Under the pieces are notes generated by a model. The model saw only the letters and a list, made by a program, of their open reading frames with translations. It ran no database searches and had not been told where the DNA came from. Of a DNA stretch of 64,000 nucleotides, positions 38,138-52,300 are shown piece by piece (position 1 is the stretch's first letter; the number at the start of each line of letters is the position of its first letter). A program made the translations under genes and the position numbers. This stretch comes from Chrysoporthe austroafricana (taxonomy: Eukaryota; Ascomycota; Sordariomycetes; Diaporthales; Cryphonectriaceae), in NCBI GenBank assembly GCA_001051155.2, contig JYIP02000001.1, positions 3,100,001 to 3,164,000 of the forward strand, written 5' to 3'.

Positions 38138-38578
38138 TATTATAAATGCTATAGCAATCCTAAAATATATTGTAAAGTAAAGGGGTTTATACTAATAAGA
38201 GCGATATTAAATACAATCTTTGAATATTGAAATACGATTTACTGAATATCGCAATATTTACAAGTCTTAAGTAATTACTAATAATAGGGTCCAATTAATA
38301 CTTAAATTAATAACTGAAAAGCTATAGTAATTTATCTAATAGTTATACTGGTTTTATATATTAAGCTTTTTAATATGGGATTATTGGCTTATCTAATAAG
38401 CTAATAAGCCTGGCTTGCCGGCTTACTTAATAATCCAGTAATCTTTATTTTATTTAATCTTAACTTTAGCTTATATAAGCATTTTGCTAGGTTTTGCAGC
38501 TGGGCTTAGGACTTAAGTAGACCCTTTTCCTGAATAGCTTAAGTATCGCACCCTGGTCCCGTATATTAGTTTATAATA
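38138..38578 (-). repeat. 5' LTR of B1 (inverted)
   Basis: 441 bp; on the minus strand TATTATAAAC...ATTTATAATA. The pair is 53855-54295, also 441 bp. It shares its ends and several blocks with the B2 LTR but has a different middle, including a long inverted repeat. Confidence 0.92.
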
Positions 38579-38640
38579 TATAGATATTTTACTGAAAATC
38601 TGGATAAGTTCGTTTTCTTATATTTTATTTAGAATACTTT
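38579..38640 (-). mobile_element. Sliver of A1 pol between B1 and A3
   Basis: On the minus strand this equals A2 about 16,025-16,088 (end of RNase H). It runs from AAAGT (right target copy of A3) to CTATA (left target copy of B1), so it is the stretch of A1 between two insertion sites, now inverted. Confidence 0.85.
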
Positions 38641-38847
38641 TAATAGTAAACGTACTGAAATATATTATAAAGCATAGTTCTTCCAAGAAAGTAAACTACG
38701 CTAAAGCCTATTAAAGCATTATATAAGCCTCCCGGTAAGAGTATAGCATTTATTTAATAAATTCATTGCGTATTTATTAAGGGATTTATTATAAATTTAC
38801 CAGGCAAATCCATTACGAATTTATTTCGTTTATAAGTTTTATTATCA
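38641..38847 (-). repeat. 3' LTR of A3 (inverted)
   Basis: 207 bp, plus-strand TAATAG...ATTATCA; preceded by ACTTT, the reverse complement of the AAAGT at 7569-7573. Confidence 0.9.
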
Positions 38848-39529
38848 ATTGCTAGCCCTTTATAACCTTTATTTACAAAAGAAGCTAACTATTAGAAATA
38901 TCTTGGGTAATAGTAATACGATATAATAGGACTTTAAGTTATATAGCAAGGAAAAGCACGATAGCATTATTGGATAAAAGAGATTATATAGGAAATAATA
39001 ATCGTTTTATAAAGCCGATTCGTATTAGAATCTTAATAAGTAAACGTATTTATACCGGGGATTTAAATAACAAATATACTTATACCGGGAACTAAAAGAA
39101 AACCTGCTTATATCGGAAATTTAGAATTAATCCTCTATTATAATCGGTTTATGCTTAAAGTAAATAGATATATATAGTATTTATATATAATAAGGCTAGC
39201 CGATATCCAAATATATTTCGGTAATGCTTAATCGTATTTATTGCCGAAATATTTGGTATAAATATAATTAAAAACTAAAATTGCTCGTAAATATTAATAA
39301 AAAGTATAGCTTTCAGATAATAGAATATTAAATGAATATAATAATAATAAATATAAAATGAAATTATAATGAAATATATTAGTATGCAAAGCTGATAGCT
39401 ATATATAATCGTTATATAATAATATCGTAACCAATTTTTAATATAAATAGCTAAATCTATAAATTATTAAAAAAAAGCAGCATTATATATTGCTAATAAT
39501 ATTATATCGATAAATAATAACTATATTTA
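38848..39529 (-). other. 3' UTR of the minus-strand A copy
   Basis: Reverse of the family-A 3' region, including the CCGGTATAAG triple repeat at about 39,050-39,120. No gene seen. Confidence 0.55.
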
Positions 39530-41325
39530 TTAATTAAGAATAACCTTTCGGGTTTTAGCAATAGTTTCAAAATTTAATAAGTTATAAAAGAATATAATAA
39601 ATAGTTTTTCCTTTCTAATATAATTGCAAAAGTCGGTATAATTATAAATATCAAATTGCAAAATCTTAATTAGCCTATATGCTTGGATATAGAACTTAAA
39701 GCTTATTATGCGATTTTAGCATTGCAAAAACCGGGTAGCGCTAAAATAATCTTTATTTTCGTTAGCTTATTTCTGAAAAGTAATATTAAAATCGTAATCC
39801 ATATTATCTTTAGTAAAAACGATCTTGATAGCCTTGAAATCGTATTCGAAACGGAAGATTTGGTTTATAATAAAATATAAGCCTGACCGGTTGAATAAGA
39901 TAGTAAGATCAAAATTGCGGAACCAAATAACGAACTCATATATATATTTTCTTATAATAAAAGGGAAAAAGTACTAAATGCGATTATTATAGATTCCGAT
40001 AATGCCGAACTTAATATTATTATAAATAATAAAGCTATTAGCAATATAAGGATAATTAATACCGAGATTATTTTCCCAAGTAAAATTATAGCATATATAT
40101 TCTTTAGATATATAAAAGGCTAGCGTATAATAATATATCGCGATTTCGGCTTCAGTAGCTTTGGGTTTAGAGTTATATTTAATAGATAAAGCAGAAATAG
40201 CGCAAAATATAGCCTGTAAAAGCAAAATATTATTAATATTGATTCGGGAAGCTTTGCTTAATATAGCTAATAAACTAGCTATATTCGGTAAATTATTTTC
40301 GGTTAAGTCGATAGTATTATTTATAATTCGATAGCATTTGGCTAGCATTATAAAGTTTCGCTCTATTATAGCAAATAGGTTTAGATTAGCGATTAGCATA
40401 ATAAGTTCGAAAGCTTTAAACTTAATTAAAATTAACTTAATATTCTTAGCTATTTTCTTTTAAGCAGCAAAGGCTATATTACGATTATATTCGTAAACTA
40501 TAATAATTTTTGCTATATTGGCTGCATAGCATACGGTATTTATTTCCTTTTTAGTAAAGTTATTATAACTGCTTAATATTATCTGTTTAGCTTTATTCTT
40601 AATATAACGGCTATGCTTATCTCGTAAGCAATCGTCTCTCGATATTATAATAGGAAATAGGATGCGATAAGCTATTAATAGGGTATATAAAGCAAGGATA
40701 AAATTACGAATAGTAAATGAATTCGGGATAAATTTAAGCAATATTCTCTTAATAGAATTATCTATTAGTTTATTATCTATATTCTCGTTCGTAATAGCAT
40801 CCGTACCAGTAAAAGTGCTTGAATAAAGCTCCTATCTTTCGTAAATAAAGCTAAAACAATCGATTTATAACGGTATAAAGTATTATGAAATAAGTTCTTA
40901 AGCTTTTTCAATAATTAGCGGCTAATTAATATCGCTATTGCTTAGCTTAATATTAAAGATATAAATATTATATTCAACTTTTCGGTTTATTATATTAGTA
41001 TAACTTTTACTAATTAGCGCTCGATAAAAGACTATTATATAAGCTTCCTAATAGCGAAAGAAATCGTTTAAGTAATTTTTCGTTATGTAAATATTACGGT
41101 AAAAACGGCTTTCGCTATTATATAAATATATAGCTTATCGATATCCTTCTAAAGAGAGGCAATCTTTAAACGATATTTTGTAAATATACTTGGCATATTA
41201 TATAGTCCTGCTTTTTCGGCAAACCTTAAAAAGTTCCTTTTGGAATATAAAGTATAATATTATATAGAAATTAAATATAGCTAAATATACTATTTCTTAT
41301 TAATTTTAGTCTTATAGCAAAGCAT
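39530..41325 (-). pseudogene. ORF3 of A3/A4, minus-strand copy
   Basis: Collinear with ORF3 of A2. The conserved ATG is at 41325. Open stretches 40399-39974 and 40741-40460 are pieces of it. The well-conserved middle part (L-T-E-N-N-L-P-N-I-A-S-L-L-A) is readable. Broken by RIP stops. Function unknown. Confidence 0.6.
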
Positions 41326-41587
41326 TTACGGAAAAATATAACTTAATAATCGTATAATGCATTTTGGTTTTAGTAATATTAATAGCTTTATTAATATAGT
41401 CTTTGCAAATTTACAGAAGCTTAGCAAAATAAAGCGAAATTGATAATAATACTGGCTTAATACTTAAAAATAGTATTTAAAAGTATAATAAAAAATAATA
41501 ATAATAAAGCAATACGGCTAGCTATAATAAATAAATAAAAATAATAATTGTAAGCGCGCTAATAAGAAAAAGAAAATAAAATGAATT

Positions 41588-44500
41588 TACTAGCGGTTTA
41601 TAAAATAATAGCTTTTTGCATTTGCCAGAAATTTACTTGCTTTACTTAACGATTGCCTTTACCCTAATACGCGCTTATTGCATTATAGGTTTTTTCGATT
41701 TTTTGGAATAAATAAACTAGCTTATTCCAATGCATTTTCTATTCGTAAATCGCATTTTGGCTTGTTTCGTTTTCGTAAGGCAATTATAACGATATTTCCC
41801 GGTTTAGAGATTTCTTCGGCTAATAGCCGCTTTCGCTTTGCTCTTTCTTGCAATTCGGCTATAATTTCGCATTTCCGTTCGAAATTATATATTATTTCGT
41901 TCGCATTTAAAGCATTATAAGGCATCTATATATTGTAATAGCTAGAATAATTTATCCATTTTACTAAATATTTAATTTTGCGCGGATTATATTTATATTT
42001 TCGCTTATAGCAGCTAATTATCCTTTCTAGCTCGTAATATCGATAATCTTCCAAATATTTCTCGATATCCGGATTTTTTAATATATTTATTGGGTCTTAA
42101 TATATAAAGTTATATCTATAAGGGTTTATTTTAAAAAAGTTTGCAAGCGTTAATTATATTACCGAGATTATTAAATAGATATTTATATAAAGAATTAATT
42201 TCAATTTATATACTAAATTCTTTATTTTTCGAATAATTTGGAAAAATCTTATCCTTTATTATAAAAATTTCAAAAATAGATTATTTGGCAATAAGTATTT
42301 ATAATTCAAGCGAATATATATTCAATTATCTAATTTGAAAATTATTTAGCAATAATACTTATTATATTGCAATTTGGCTATTATTTGCATTTCGGCAATA
42401 AAAAATTAAGCTTTTTCCTAGAAAATTTCTTTTGCTAAAAATATTATATTCCTTATCTATTAGCCTAATAATAAATTAAATCTGAATAGCATTTGGTTAG
42501 CTGAATATTTTATAATTCGGTTATATATATTATTTAAATTAAATTATAATACTAGTATTATTTCGGTTTATTCTGTATTAAGGTAAGCAGTTATGAAATG
42601 CCGAATTGCTATTTTAATTATTTAGTTCTTTATTTCAGATTGTTTATCCGTTTGCGGATACGAAACGGTAAAGTAAATAAGTTTCGTTCCGATAGCTTCT
42701 TATAAATATTTCCAGAATTCCAATAGGAATTTCGAATCTTTATCTGAAATAATCCTTTTAAGTATTTTTTAGCTAATAATATAAAGTATTCGTAAGATAA
42801 GGGTTGCTTAATTTGCTATAATATATATTGCATTATTTAATATAATAATTATAGCTTTGGAATATTTATTTATAATCGTAAAAAATATATCCAGAAATAG
42901 CATTTTAGTTAAGGCTTATATAATATTTATAAATAGTATTATCGGTAATTCTATAATAAAATCTATAATAATAGTATAAAATAGGATTAATAGAAATAGT
43001 ATAGATTGTATTTCCTTTAAAGGTTATTATAAATTATTTTTGTTTTCGTTATAAGCTCGATATATTAATATATAATTACGTATTTTAATATAGCAATATT
43101 TAATAATAAATCGATCTATTAAGTCGTATTATATATAATTTATGCTAAAATAATATTTTCTATCGTAAGTTTCTTTAATAAAATCCAATATTATTTTATT
43201 CGAAATATATAATTGTTATTTCCCGTAATAATCTTTAAGAAATAATAAGCTATTATAATTTAATATAAAAGGTAATCGGGCAATTTTATTTGAGTCTTTT
43301 AATTATTCGATTATTTTGGATTATAAGAAGTATTTTTCGTATCTTTTTTTAATGCGCCTTTTCATTTCGCTATTTATAGATATTTTATTAAAAATTTGAA
43401 TAAATTCGTCTTTTTATATTTTATTTAGAACGCTTTTGTTATCGATAGGTTTCTGGGTAAATAATAATCTTAATATAGCATTTGCGAGAATATTCGACTT
43501 TCCCAATATATAATATGCTTTCAAATCGGATTAGCTCAAATATTCCGAAACGAAAATTAGCCGTACATTTGCTTTAATCTTATTTACTATATTTATAAAT
43601 AACGAATGGATAATACTAATTATTATTATATAATTGGTAAAGATATAAATTAGCTTAATTCAATTCAATTCTATTATCGTTCGCAATTTTCGCATTAACT
43701 ATATTAAATAAGCTATTTCTAGCTTTATAAGCCAATACTTTCGTTCTATTTCGTTAATTATCTTATTCAAATAGAAAATTGATTATACGGCTATACTTGC
43801 TATTAGCAATATTCCATTCCATATATAATCGTTTGCTAATTAGAAAATAATGCTTGAAAACCTTATTTCCTTAAACGTATTTAGCTAAATAAAAAGAGAT
43901 TTATTTAGGATATAATAAAATAAAGCATTTTTAGCTTCCAAAGCTATTTTGAAATTATAAAAACTATTAATTTCGTCCAGTATTAAATCAAAAGTAGCTT
44001 GCGTAATATAATTTCGCTATCTTATATTTAAGAGTAAACGGTTCGATTAGCAAGCCTTGCTTAATATTCTAATTTTCCTTCTCTGAAATAGATTAATTCT
44101 ATAGCTGTATTTAAGAATTAAGTAGCATAAATATCTTATAAATCCGATAAACCTTTCTAATTGCTAGAATATTTTAGGAAATTCCAAATTGCGAATAGCC
44201 TATATCCAGTATTTTGTATTAGAAATTCCGAATCCGTTTATTTTGAATCTTAAGATATAGATTGAAAGATATTCAAGAAACGATTTGAGTTTAATTAATA
44301 AAATATTTTTGCATAAAAATAGCGAAAAAATAGTTTATAAGTATTACAAGTAGTCTTATTCTATAATTGAATAAATAACGATATCGTTTATAAAAGCGGA
44401 TGCAAATTTATAATATAATCGTAAGAATTGATTTATAAAATGCTAGATATAAAATAATAAATTTCGAAATTCTATAAGTAAAACTTTTATCCTTTCTTAA

Positions 44501-45450
44501 TTACAATAATTGATAATAGTAAATCGGTCTTTATAGTTTGGATATACCAGGAATTAATAGAAAAATTGCTATGCATTTATTACTATAATATATATTTTTC
44601 TTTTCAGTTATTTAATAATCTCTTGCTATAATAGTAAAGAATAAGCATTAAGGATTAAAATTTTATTTAAAACGTATAAATCGATTATTATATATCTTTT
44701 CTTTTAGCTATTTATATTTTTCCAAATTATAAAGATTAATAAACCGAATAATATTATACTTATAACCTATTTAGCTCGACTTTATTAATATAATTTATTC
44801 AAAATTTCGTTAATTATTTTTTAGTTTTCTTTATTTGAATAATATAGCTTTTATCCTATTTTCTAGTTTTGCTATTTTTCGACTAAATCGATCTTTATTT
44901 ATTAATCGATTGGCATATTAATAGGATTTGTATTTTTGAAAATTCTAGCATATGCCCGTATTAATTCTATAATTTTATAGAAAAATTCCGGTAAATGCTT
45001 GCAAACGTATATACCGAAATCAATTTTTAATTCCTTAATAGTTTTATTTTTCCGGATCTTTAATTTATTACTATTTTCGAAATAATCTCTTATTTCGGGA
45101 ATTTCTATATCCGGGAATCGGTACTTTTCTAATTATTTTCCAGTAATTTCCGCAATTTATTAGAAAATATACTTAATAAATAATAATTAATCTGAATTTA
45201 GCTTTCTTAAAAGCTATAATCCGTCCTAAATTTGTTAAAAAAGGTATTATTGCGCGATATAATAATAGTTATCGTAATTCGCTAACGGGATTATATAATC
45301 CGTCTAGAATAATTTAATTATTTTTAGAAATTGGTTTTTCTGGATTTTTAAAAGGGTCGTTACTTAATTCGTTACTAGGATTTCTTTAATCTAATAGCTT
45401 ATCAAGCAATTCATTTACCTTTTCTATTTCGGCTTAAATAGAAAAATTAC
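41588..45450 (-). pseudogene. Broken pol of A4/A3, minus strand
   Basis: RT-RNase H-integrase-chromodomain in the order of A2. RT box at 44400-44365 reads S-A-F-I-N-D-I-V-I, the only copy of the box here that keeps an Asp at the second catalytic position. The integrase core lies at about 43,000-42,640. The chromodomain at about 41,990-41,880 keeps V-K-W. The distance from protease to RT box is again 1499 nt. RIP stops throughout. Confidence 0.85.
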
Positions 45451-48400
45451 GTTTTTAGGATTTGCTTAATACTAATAAAGATTAGCTTATAAGATTTAAG
45501 CAGTATTATTATAATAATTGCAGCTTTTATTTGCCGGGATCGTATTGGCATTCGGGCAAATATTTCTACTTTCGCTATAGCATTACTAAAATAATCAAAT
45601 TGTATAAACGATTCTGAATTTAGAATATCCAGTTCGTAAAGAATATTATATTCCTATCTTAATAAGATATTTGCTTCTAATCGATCCAATATTCAAGTTC
45701 CTATTCGGGTACGAAATATAAATAAGTAGCCGTACTTATTGCTTTGGAAATATAAGTCGAATTCAGTCTAGCCTTTTGCTAGCAACTAGCTTACGTTTCT
45801 GAACTTAGCTTTTATATTTCAATCTATTTTCGCTTTAAGGAATTGCATTAGCAATCCTTTAGCGATAGCATAACGATTAGCGCTTATATCGATATAGACC
45901 TTTATATCCGGCTTATTCGGGTATATTTTAATTGCAGCTCTTGCATATATATAATTGCTATTTTGATAAGGCTTAACTATAAATATAGGAATATTATATC
46001 CCAAGATTTCTCCTTTTTATATATCGATTTTGAGAAAATTCTATAGCTAATTAAATAGTTATATAAGGTATTTGATATGGAATATGCTTTCGTTTACTGA
46101 TAGTTTTGCTTTCTCGGCTCGAAAAATCCAGATATTATTTTCGATTATTACGTTTTTCTTATTAGCCTATTCTTTTAACTTATTTTTTTGCTTTTATAAG
46201 TTTTCGTTATTTTCAATCTTTTTATTATATTTATTGCTATCCGCTATAAACAGATTATCGTTTACAGGGAAATAGCCTTTTCGAGCTAGCTTATTTTCTT
46301 TATCTAGATTATATTGCAATTTTCTATTATCGATATTGAAATTTGCTAAGGTTAATTGGATAAAATGTCTTTTAGCATCTTTTCATACGAATCGATAATA
46401 AAAACGCAATTGGAAATTTCGGTTTTTTGAAATTAAACTTTTGCTATTATCTATAATATTGGTTAATATTTTCCTAATTATACTAAAGACATTTTGTTAT
46501 CTAATTATTCGTTTTTATAACTAGTTCTGAATATTTATTAGCTTTTGCTATTATTCTAATAAAAGCTTTCGAAATTCGTATTCTGGAATATATCTAGTAC
46601 TTTTAGATAGATTTAGCTAATTAAATATCCTTATCGAATAGGATAAATATTTAGGTTTTTAAAGCTTAAATCTTCTAAAGCGTTCTGAAAATATATTAAT
46701 TGGGAAATAAATATTAATATTAGGAAAATTAGCAGCTAATTACATAACTTTCCGTACTAGTTATACGGGTTTACAAAATAATCTTATTATGCAATTTAAT
46801 TCGAGAATATACTATATCTCTTATTTCGCTTTAAGATATTTTTCGAAATCTTTCGCATTTTTATTTCGATTAAGTCTATCGAAATATTTAGCTATTAATT
46901 CTTTATTAATCCGATCCCAGATATTTCTGGCTAAGTACGAATTTGAGTATTCGGCTAGCTTAATAAATCGATAGATATAATAAATAAATTCTAGAATATT
47001 GCGGTTATTTCGTATATTTTTCCTAAAATATTATTAAGCATTTAGCAAGTCTTTTGCAATTTTCTGCAATATAAAGAAATTTTTTCTTAATTATTTCTTC
47101 TACTAGTTCCAATTATATTTATGCAAAGTAAAATTTTTACGTTTTTGGGAAAATAACGTAAAATAAAACTAAATATATGCTATTTTAATTAAGCAAGCAG
47201 GTAAATAGAAATTGAAATATTTAATACATTTTGCATTTCTGGCTATATATATTTCATACCGGTCTATAAAGACTTGAAAGTTTTTCTAGATAATAATTTT
47301 GCTATTTGTAATAAATACAATTATTAAGTTAATATAATTATTCCAATTCTCGTAAAGTCGGAATTGCCTTATAATTATATCTTTGAATTCTCTATTAATA
47401 CTAACGGGCAATACTATAAATTCAGATAAATCAAATCGATATATTCGGGGATTTTTAAATTGCTTATAGCCGAATAATGAATTTCGAAAATTATTGCTTT
47501 TGTTATTGTTAAAATCCGATAGATCCGGTAATTTATCTGGCTTATCGATTAGTTTTTCTTGGAAATCAAAATTAATTTCAATATCTAATTCGGAACCCGA
47601 AAATAATCTTTAATTTAGTTAATTTCCTGCTTTTAATATAAATATTTGCCGGATGCATTCTTTAATATCAAGAAATGCTAATCTAATAGAGCGATATCCG
47701 TTATTAGCATAATATTTCGCGGCCGAAACAGGAAAAGGTTTCTTAGTAAGTTCCGATTGAAGCGCTTATATATTGAAAGCTTATTGCAATCGGAATATTT
47801 TCTTGAACTTAATACATATTATCTTTTCCGAAATAAAGCCGTTTTAGTAAATTGCTTTCATTTCAGATTGCTACAAAAACTAGTTTAATAAGCTAATAAT
47901 TAGGAAAGGAAAAGTCGGATATTTCTGAAAGATAGTAATGCAATTATCTAATTTTCCTTTATCCAGTCTTTTTTCCTTATAATTTTCTTCTTTAAGGAAT
48001 TACGAATAATCCGATAAACCCAATTAAAGCATTAGCATACTTTTTATTATAAAGTTTATAAGATTGGCCGGGATAGCTATAATAGAACTTTATTTAGAAG
48101 CATTCCGATTCTAAGTTTTTATTAGGAAAAAAGAAATACGCTTATTTTCTAGAACTGGTTATTTTCTTTTGCCTTTATCTGTTTTTTTTATTATAATTGA
48201 AAAACTTTTAGATTTATTAGTAAATCTAAAATTTAAATTTTCGATTAAATATTATAATAAATAAATATATTTGATTCCGCTATTAATATTAATATATTCA
48301 AGCATATAATGCTTTCGATTTTCGATAAACTATTGCTAAGCTAATTCTTTTAACGGATTTTCCGGGTTATTAAATCGAAAAATATTCTCGCTTTTATTTA

Positions 48401-48848
48401 TTTCTATAAGTACTTGTCATTATTCCTCTTCCGTTATCGCTTCGGCAAGCTATCAAAGTTTGCAATATTTGGAAAAATCTTCCCAGAATATATCATTCTT
48501 TCCTATCTACTGGGATAAATTCTTATCGAAATTCGATTTTCTTCCTTCTTGAATCTAGCGTTTAAGCAGTAAAGGCTATCCTTATTTAACTATTTATGCT
48601 TTTGCTTTCTGCAAAAGTATATTAGCTTCCCTAGAATTCTGTTTCGCCTTTTCGTATCGATTGGCCAAAAGTTTCCAGTTAATAAAAGCATACGCGATTT
48701 CGAAAAAGATCTTAATATCCGATATAACCCAATCCTTCCTTTCAGAATCGTTCAAAGCTTATATAAATTTGTATACCTGGGCGGAATGCTTAATTTCGAT
48801 ATAATTAATAAGCCGCAATAGTAAAATATTATTGCCGGTAATTGCTAT
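45450..48848 (-). pseudogene. Broken gag-protease of A4
   Basis: Starts at ATA (former ATG) 48848 with the same I-A-I-T-G-N-N context as A1. The protease stretch 46004-45819 is open and contains V-Y-I-D-I-S-A-N-R-Y at about 45,900-45,870 with the catalytic Asp intact. Gag is as long as in A1 and A2, without a visible zinc knuckle. Confidence 0.82.
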
Positions 48849-48879
48849 AATAAATTGGCAATGAATTGTCGATAAATAA

Positions 48880-49087
48880 TTATAATATTTCTTATAAGAA
48901 CGTTATTTTTACAGAAGCCGATATCCTATAAGACTAATATTTCTATAAGAATTAATACTTTATAAAGCCGATATTTCTATAGAAGCCGTTATCTTACAGG
49001 ACCGATATTCTTATAAGAGCTGTTATTTTATAAAGCCAATAATCGAAACCCGATTATGCAATAAAAGCGTGCAAAGCGTAGCTACTA
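48880..49087 (-). repeat. Leader of A4: tandem repeat and PBS
   Basis: The ATCGG-type repeat array (about 48,880-49,045) and, at 49076-49087, the primer-binding site, reading TAGTAGCTACGC on the minus strand. Confidence 0.7.
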
Positions 49088-49089
49088 AT

Positions 49090-49296
49090 TAATAGTAAAC
49101 GTATTGAAATATATTATAAAGCATAATTTTTCTAAGAAAATAAATTATACTAAAGCTTATTAAGGCATTATATAAGCCTTCCGGTAAGGGTATAGCATCT
49201 ATTTAATAAATTTATTGCGTATTTATTAGGGGATTTATTATAGATTTATTAAGCGAATCTATTACGAATTCATTTCGTTTATAGGTTTTGCCATTA
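49090..49296 (-). repeat. 5' LTR of A4
   Basis: 207 bp family-A LTR in reverse, ending GCCATTA on the plus strand, then ATATT (49297-49301). Confidence 0.92.
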
Positions 49297-49301
49297 ATAT
49301 T

Positions 49302-52300
49302 CTATTTATATGCAAGATAAAGCTAAAGAATAGTACCGATTGCAGAAAGCTGGGAAGGTAAGGCAGTATGCTTAAAGCCAAGTTAAAAAATTGGCAAAGC
49401 AAGCAGCGAAATAAGCATAGAACGACTTAAAAAGAAAAGATTGTCTATAAAGGGATAATAGCCAATTAAGATTACAAAGTCCCTATACATTATTACGAGC
49501 GATAAAGAGGAATATATTATTTTGAATGCATATATTAATGGGTAACGTTATAGCGTACTATTGGATAGTAGCGCATAAAGGAATTTTATTTCGCTAAAAG
49601 TCGTTAATAAGGAACAAATTCTCTGGATGCAAAAGAAAAACCTCTATAAACTCAATATTGTAAAAAGAAAAGCAATTGCATATAACTTTAGTATAATCGA
49701 TATAGAAACTAATTATTTATTTATTTCGATTTAAAGTTTTATAATAAATACTATTTTCGATATTATAGATATAGCATAATACGAGTTGATCTTAAGAATA
49801 TTTTGGCTTAAAGAGCATAACCTTTATATCGATTGAATTACTGGCCAGATTTTATAAGGATTAACCGTATTTACTGAAAGGGTTGCAATTAAAGGAAAAG
49901 GGAAAATCCTAGTTATTAAGGATAATATTAGAAATATGCGCTTAAATAGGTTTAGATATATTCCTAAAACGGTAGCATTTGCCAAACGATAAGGAAAGGT
50001 TACGAATATCTCGAACTTACGAATACAAATTAAGAACGGATTAGGAATTCAAACGATTAGCAGTTAATAAAGGACTAACCCGATGCAAAATAATACGAAA
50101 TCATATAGGCTATAGAATTATAAAGAAATTCAGCTTCTAATATAGCGGGCACGAAAAGATTATAAAAGAAGATTTGGCTTTACAAATAGCAAATACCCGA
50201 AATTACTAGAAATTAAAGCATATAAATAAAAGAAGGAAGTAATAGAAAAAAAATACGCTTAACGATACTTTCTATTCTTCCAGATCGCGGAAAACGAAAA
50301 AGGACTATTACCAGAATTTAAGAACGTATTATAAGAATACTATAAATTCAAGAAACTATAGCAAGGAAAGTTCGATACCGGTTTATTAGAATACGGCCCT
50401 TTTGACTATAAAATCCTACTGAAAGAAAGAATAAAACCTAAAAACTATTCTATTTATAAATTCGATTAAGCAAAATTCGAAGCATTTAGAGAATATATCG
50501 ACGAAAACTTAAAGAGAGGCTATATACGGAAGTTATAATTACTAGCAAGATATTTAATCCTATTCGTACTAAAGAAGAACGGCAAATTACGACTATATAT
50601 AAATTACAGATAGCTTAACGATATTACAATCAAAAACCGCTGCCCTTTGCCCTTAATAAGAGAAATGCAAGACTGGCTAATAAGAACAAAATAGTTTACT
50701 ATATTCGATTTCAAAGAAAGATATTACTATATCCGAATTAAGGAAGACGATATCTGGAAAATAGCATTCAGAACTTATTACGGATATTTCGAATACGTAA
50801 TCTTACCCTTTGGACTAACTAATGCGCTTGTATCCTTTTAAAAAATAATTAACGATATTTTCTGCGAATATCTAAATATTATCGTTATCGTTTACTTTAA
50901 TAATATCTTTATTTATTTAAAGGACTTCAATTCCTATAAATAGCATATGCAGCAAGTATTCCAGACTTTATAAGAAAAAAGATTTCTAATAGAATTAAGC
51001 AAATGCTATTTCTATTAGCAAAAAGTTAACTATTTCGGCTATACGATAGAACCAAGCAAAATTAGCATGCAAAAAGATAAAGTCCAAGCAGTAAAAGAAT
51101 AGCTTATATTAGAAAAAACGAAAGAAATTAGAGCATTTTTCGGTTATGCTAACTTTTACCGATAATTTATTCGAAATTATAGTAAAATTATACGCTCTTT
51201 TACGGATCTTATAAAAAAAGATTAAAAGTTCGAATGGATATAAGAAATACGGGAAATATTCGATAAAATTAAAAAACGAATAATAGCGGAATCTATACTC
51301 TATAAAGCAGACCCAAATAAGCTATTTGAAATCGAAACCGATATATTAGACTATATATTAAAAGAATAATTAGGCTAACGAGACGACTAGAGACGTTTTA
51401 GGATCGTAAGCAATTTCTCGAAAAAACTAAACGGCCCGGAATTCAATTACGGCATCCCGGATAAGGAATTGCTAGCAATTATAAAAGCATTCGAAAAATA
51501 GTAGTATTATTTAATCGGAACAAAATACTAAATTATAATGCATTCCGATTACAAAAACCTAATAATATTTATAATAATAAAAATCCTGAATAAACGATAA
51601 GTTAGATAAGCAGAATTCTTTTTATAATTCGATCTAAAAATTATTTATTGTAAAAGATCGGAAAATAGCAAAGCGGACGCATTTAGCAAATAATCGGATT
51701 ATTAAAATAACGAACCAAAAAAATTACAAAATATTTTCCGATAAGATAAGAATAGCAATTTTATAAACGAAGCCAGAGAACTCGATATAATTATCAGAAT
51801 TAGCAATAGCGAAAAGAAGCCAGAAGATATAACCCTTAAAAAATAGAACGAATATATCCAAAAAATATATAGCGCATTAGCATATAGCTATTAAGGAATC
51901 AGAGCTATATACAAAAGAATTAAAAGATATTAGAATTTCCTAAAATTAAGGAAAAAGATTGAGAAAATCTTACGAGAATGCAATAGCTGCAAGAAAAATA
52001 AAATTGAATACTATAAGCCTTATAAATTATTCCAACCATTTCCGGTCCTTAAAACGGTTTGGCAATCTATTAGCTAGGATTTTATTACTAAGCTACTTTT
52101 CTTACGAAAACCCTTAACCAAAATGCAATATAATAGTATTCTAATAATAATTTGCAAATTAAGCAAATACGCTTATTTCCTCTTATATAAAGAAAGCAAT
52201 ATAGCAGAAAACTTCGTATATATATTCCTGAGAACAATTATAGCCAATTATAGCATGCCTAAAGAAATTATTTCCGATAGAAATAGAAAGTTTGCATTTA

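Larger units (their letters stand above)
36231..38578 (-). mobile_element. Family B copy B1, 5' half (inverted)
   Basis: From the right: 5' LTR, gag with zinc knuckle, up to the point where A4 inserted. Its other half is 49297-54295 in plus orientation. The two halves meet exactly at ATATT with no missing sequence and give a 7.34 kb element of normal length. It was inserted in A1 at CTATA: TATAG follows at 38579-38583, and CTATA lies at 54296-54300. Confidence 0.88.
36231..38640. other. Minimal inverted segment
   Basis: Holds the 5' half of B1 and a 62-bp piece of A1, both reversed relative to their other parts. The true inversion reaches outward into the family-A sequences on both sides (plus arm 32383-36230, minus arm from 38641) by an equal, unknown amount. 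Confidence 0.78.
7574..38847 (+). mobile_element. Family A copy A3 (discontinuous, rearranged 3' end)
   Basis: A3 begins with a 5' LTR at 7574 after target AAAGT. Its body runs 7574-10162, 20821-25049, then 32383 rightward, with A2 and B2 inserted. The 3' end that carries the matching AAAGT is not in plus orientation: it is the minus-strand LTR 38641-38847, flanked by ACTTT (38636-38640). Somewhere in the shared A sequence the copy switches by inversion to a partner (A4), so the plus-strand 3' part (up to 36230) and the minus-strand block from 38641 are A3/A4 hybrids. The switch point is not located. Confidence 0.75.
38641..49296 (-). mobile_element. Family A hybrid copy A3/A4, minus strand, full length
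   Basis: 10,656 bp of uninterrupted family-A sequence in reverse. The left (3') LTR carries the target of A3 (ACTTT/AAAGT). The right (5') LTR carries the target of the copy inserted in B1 (ATATT). One body with two different flanking duplications is the signature of recombination between two copies. Contents in order on the minus strand: LTR, PBS, leader repeats, gag-pro, pol, ORF3, LTR. Confidence 0.85.
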
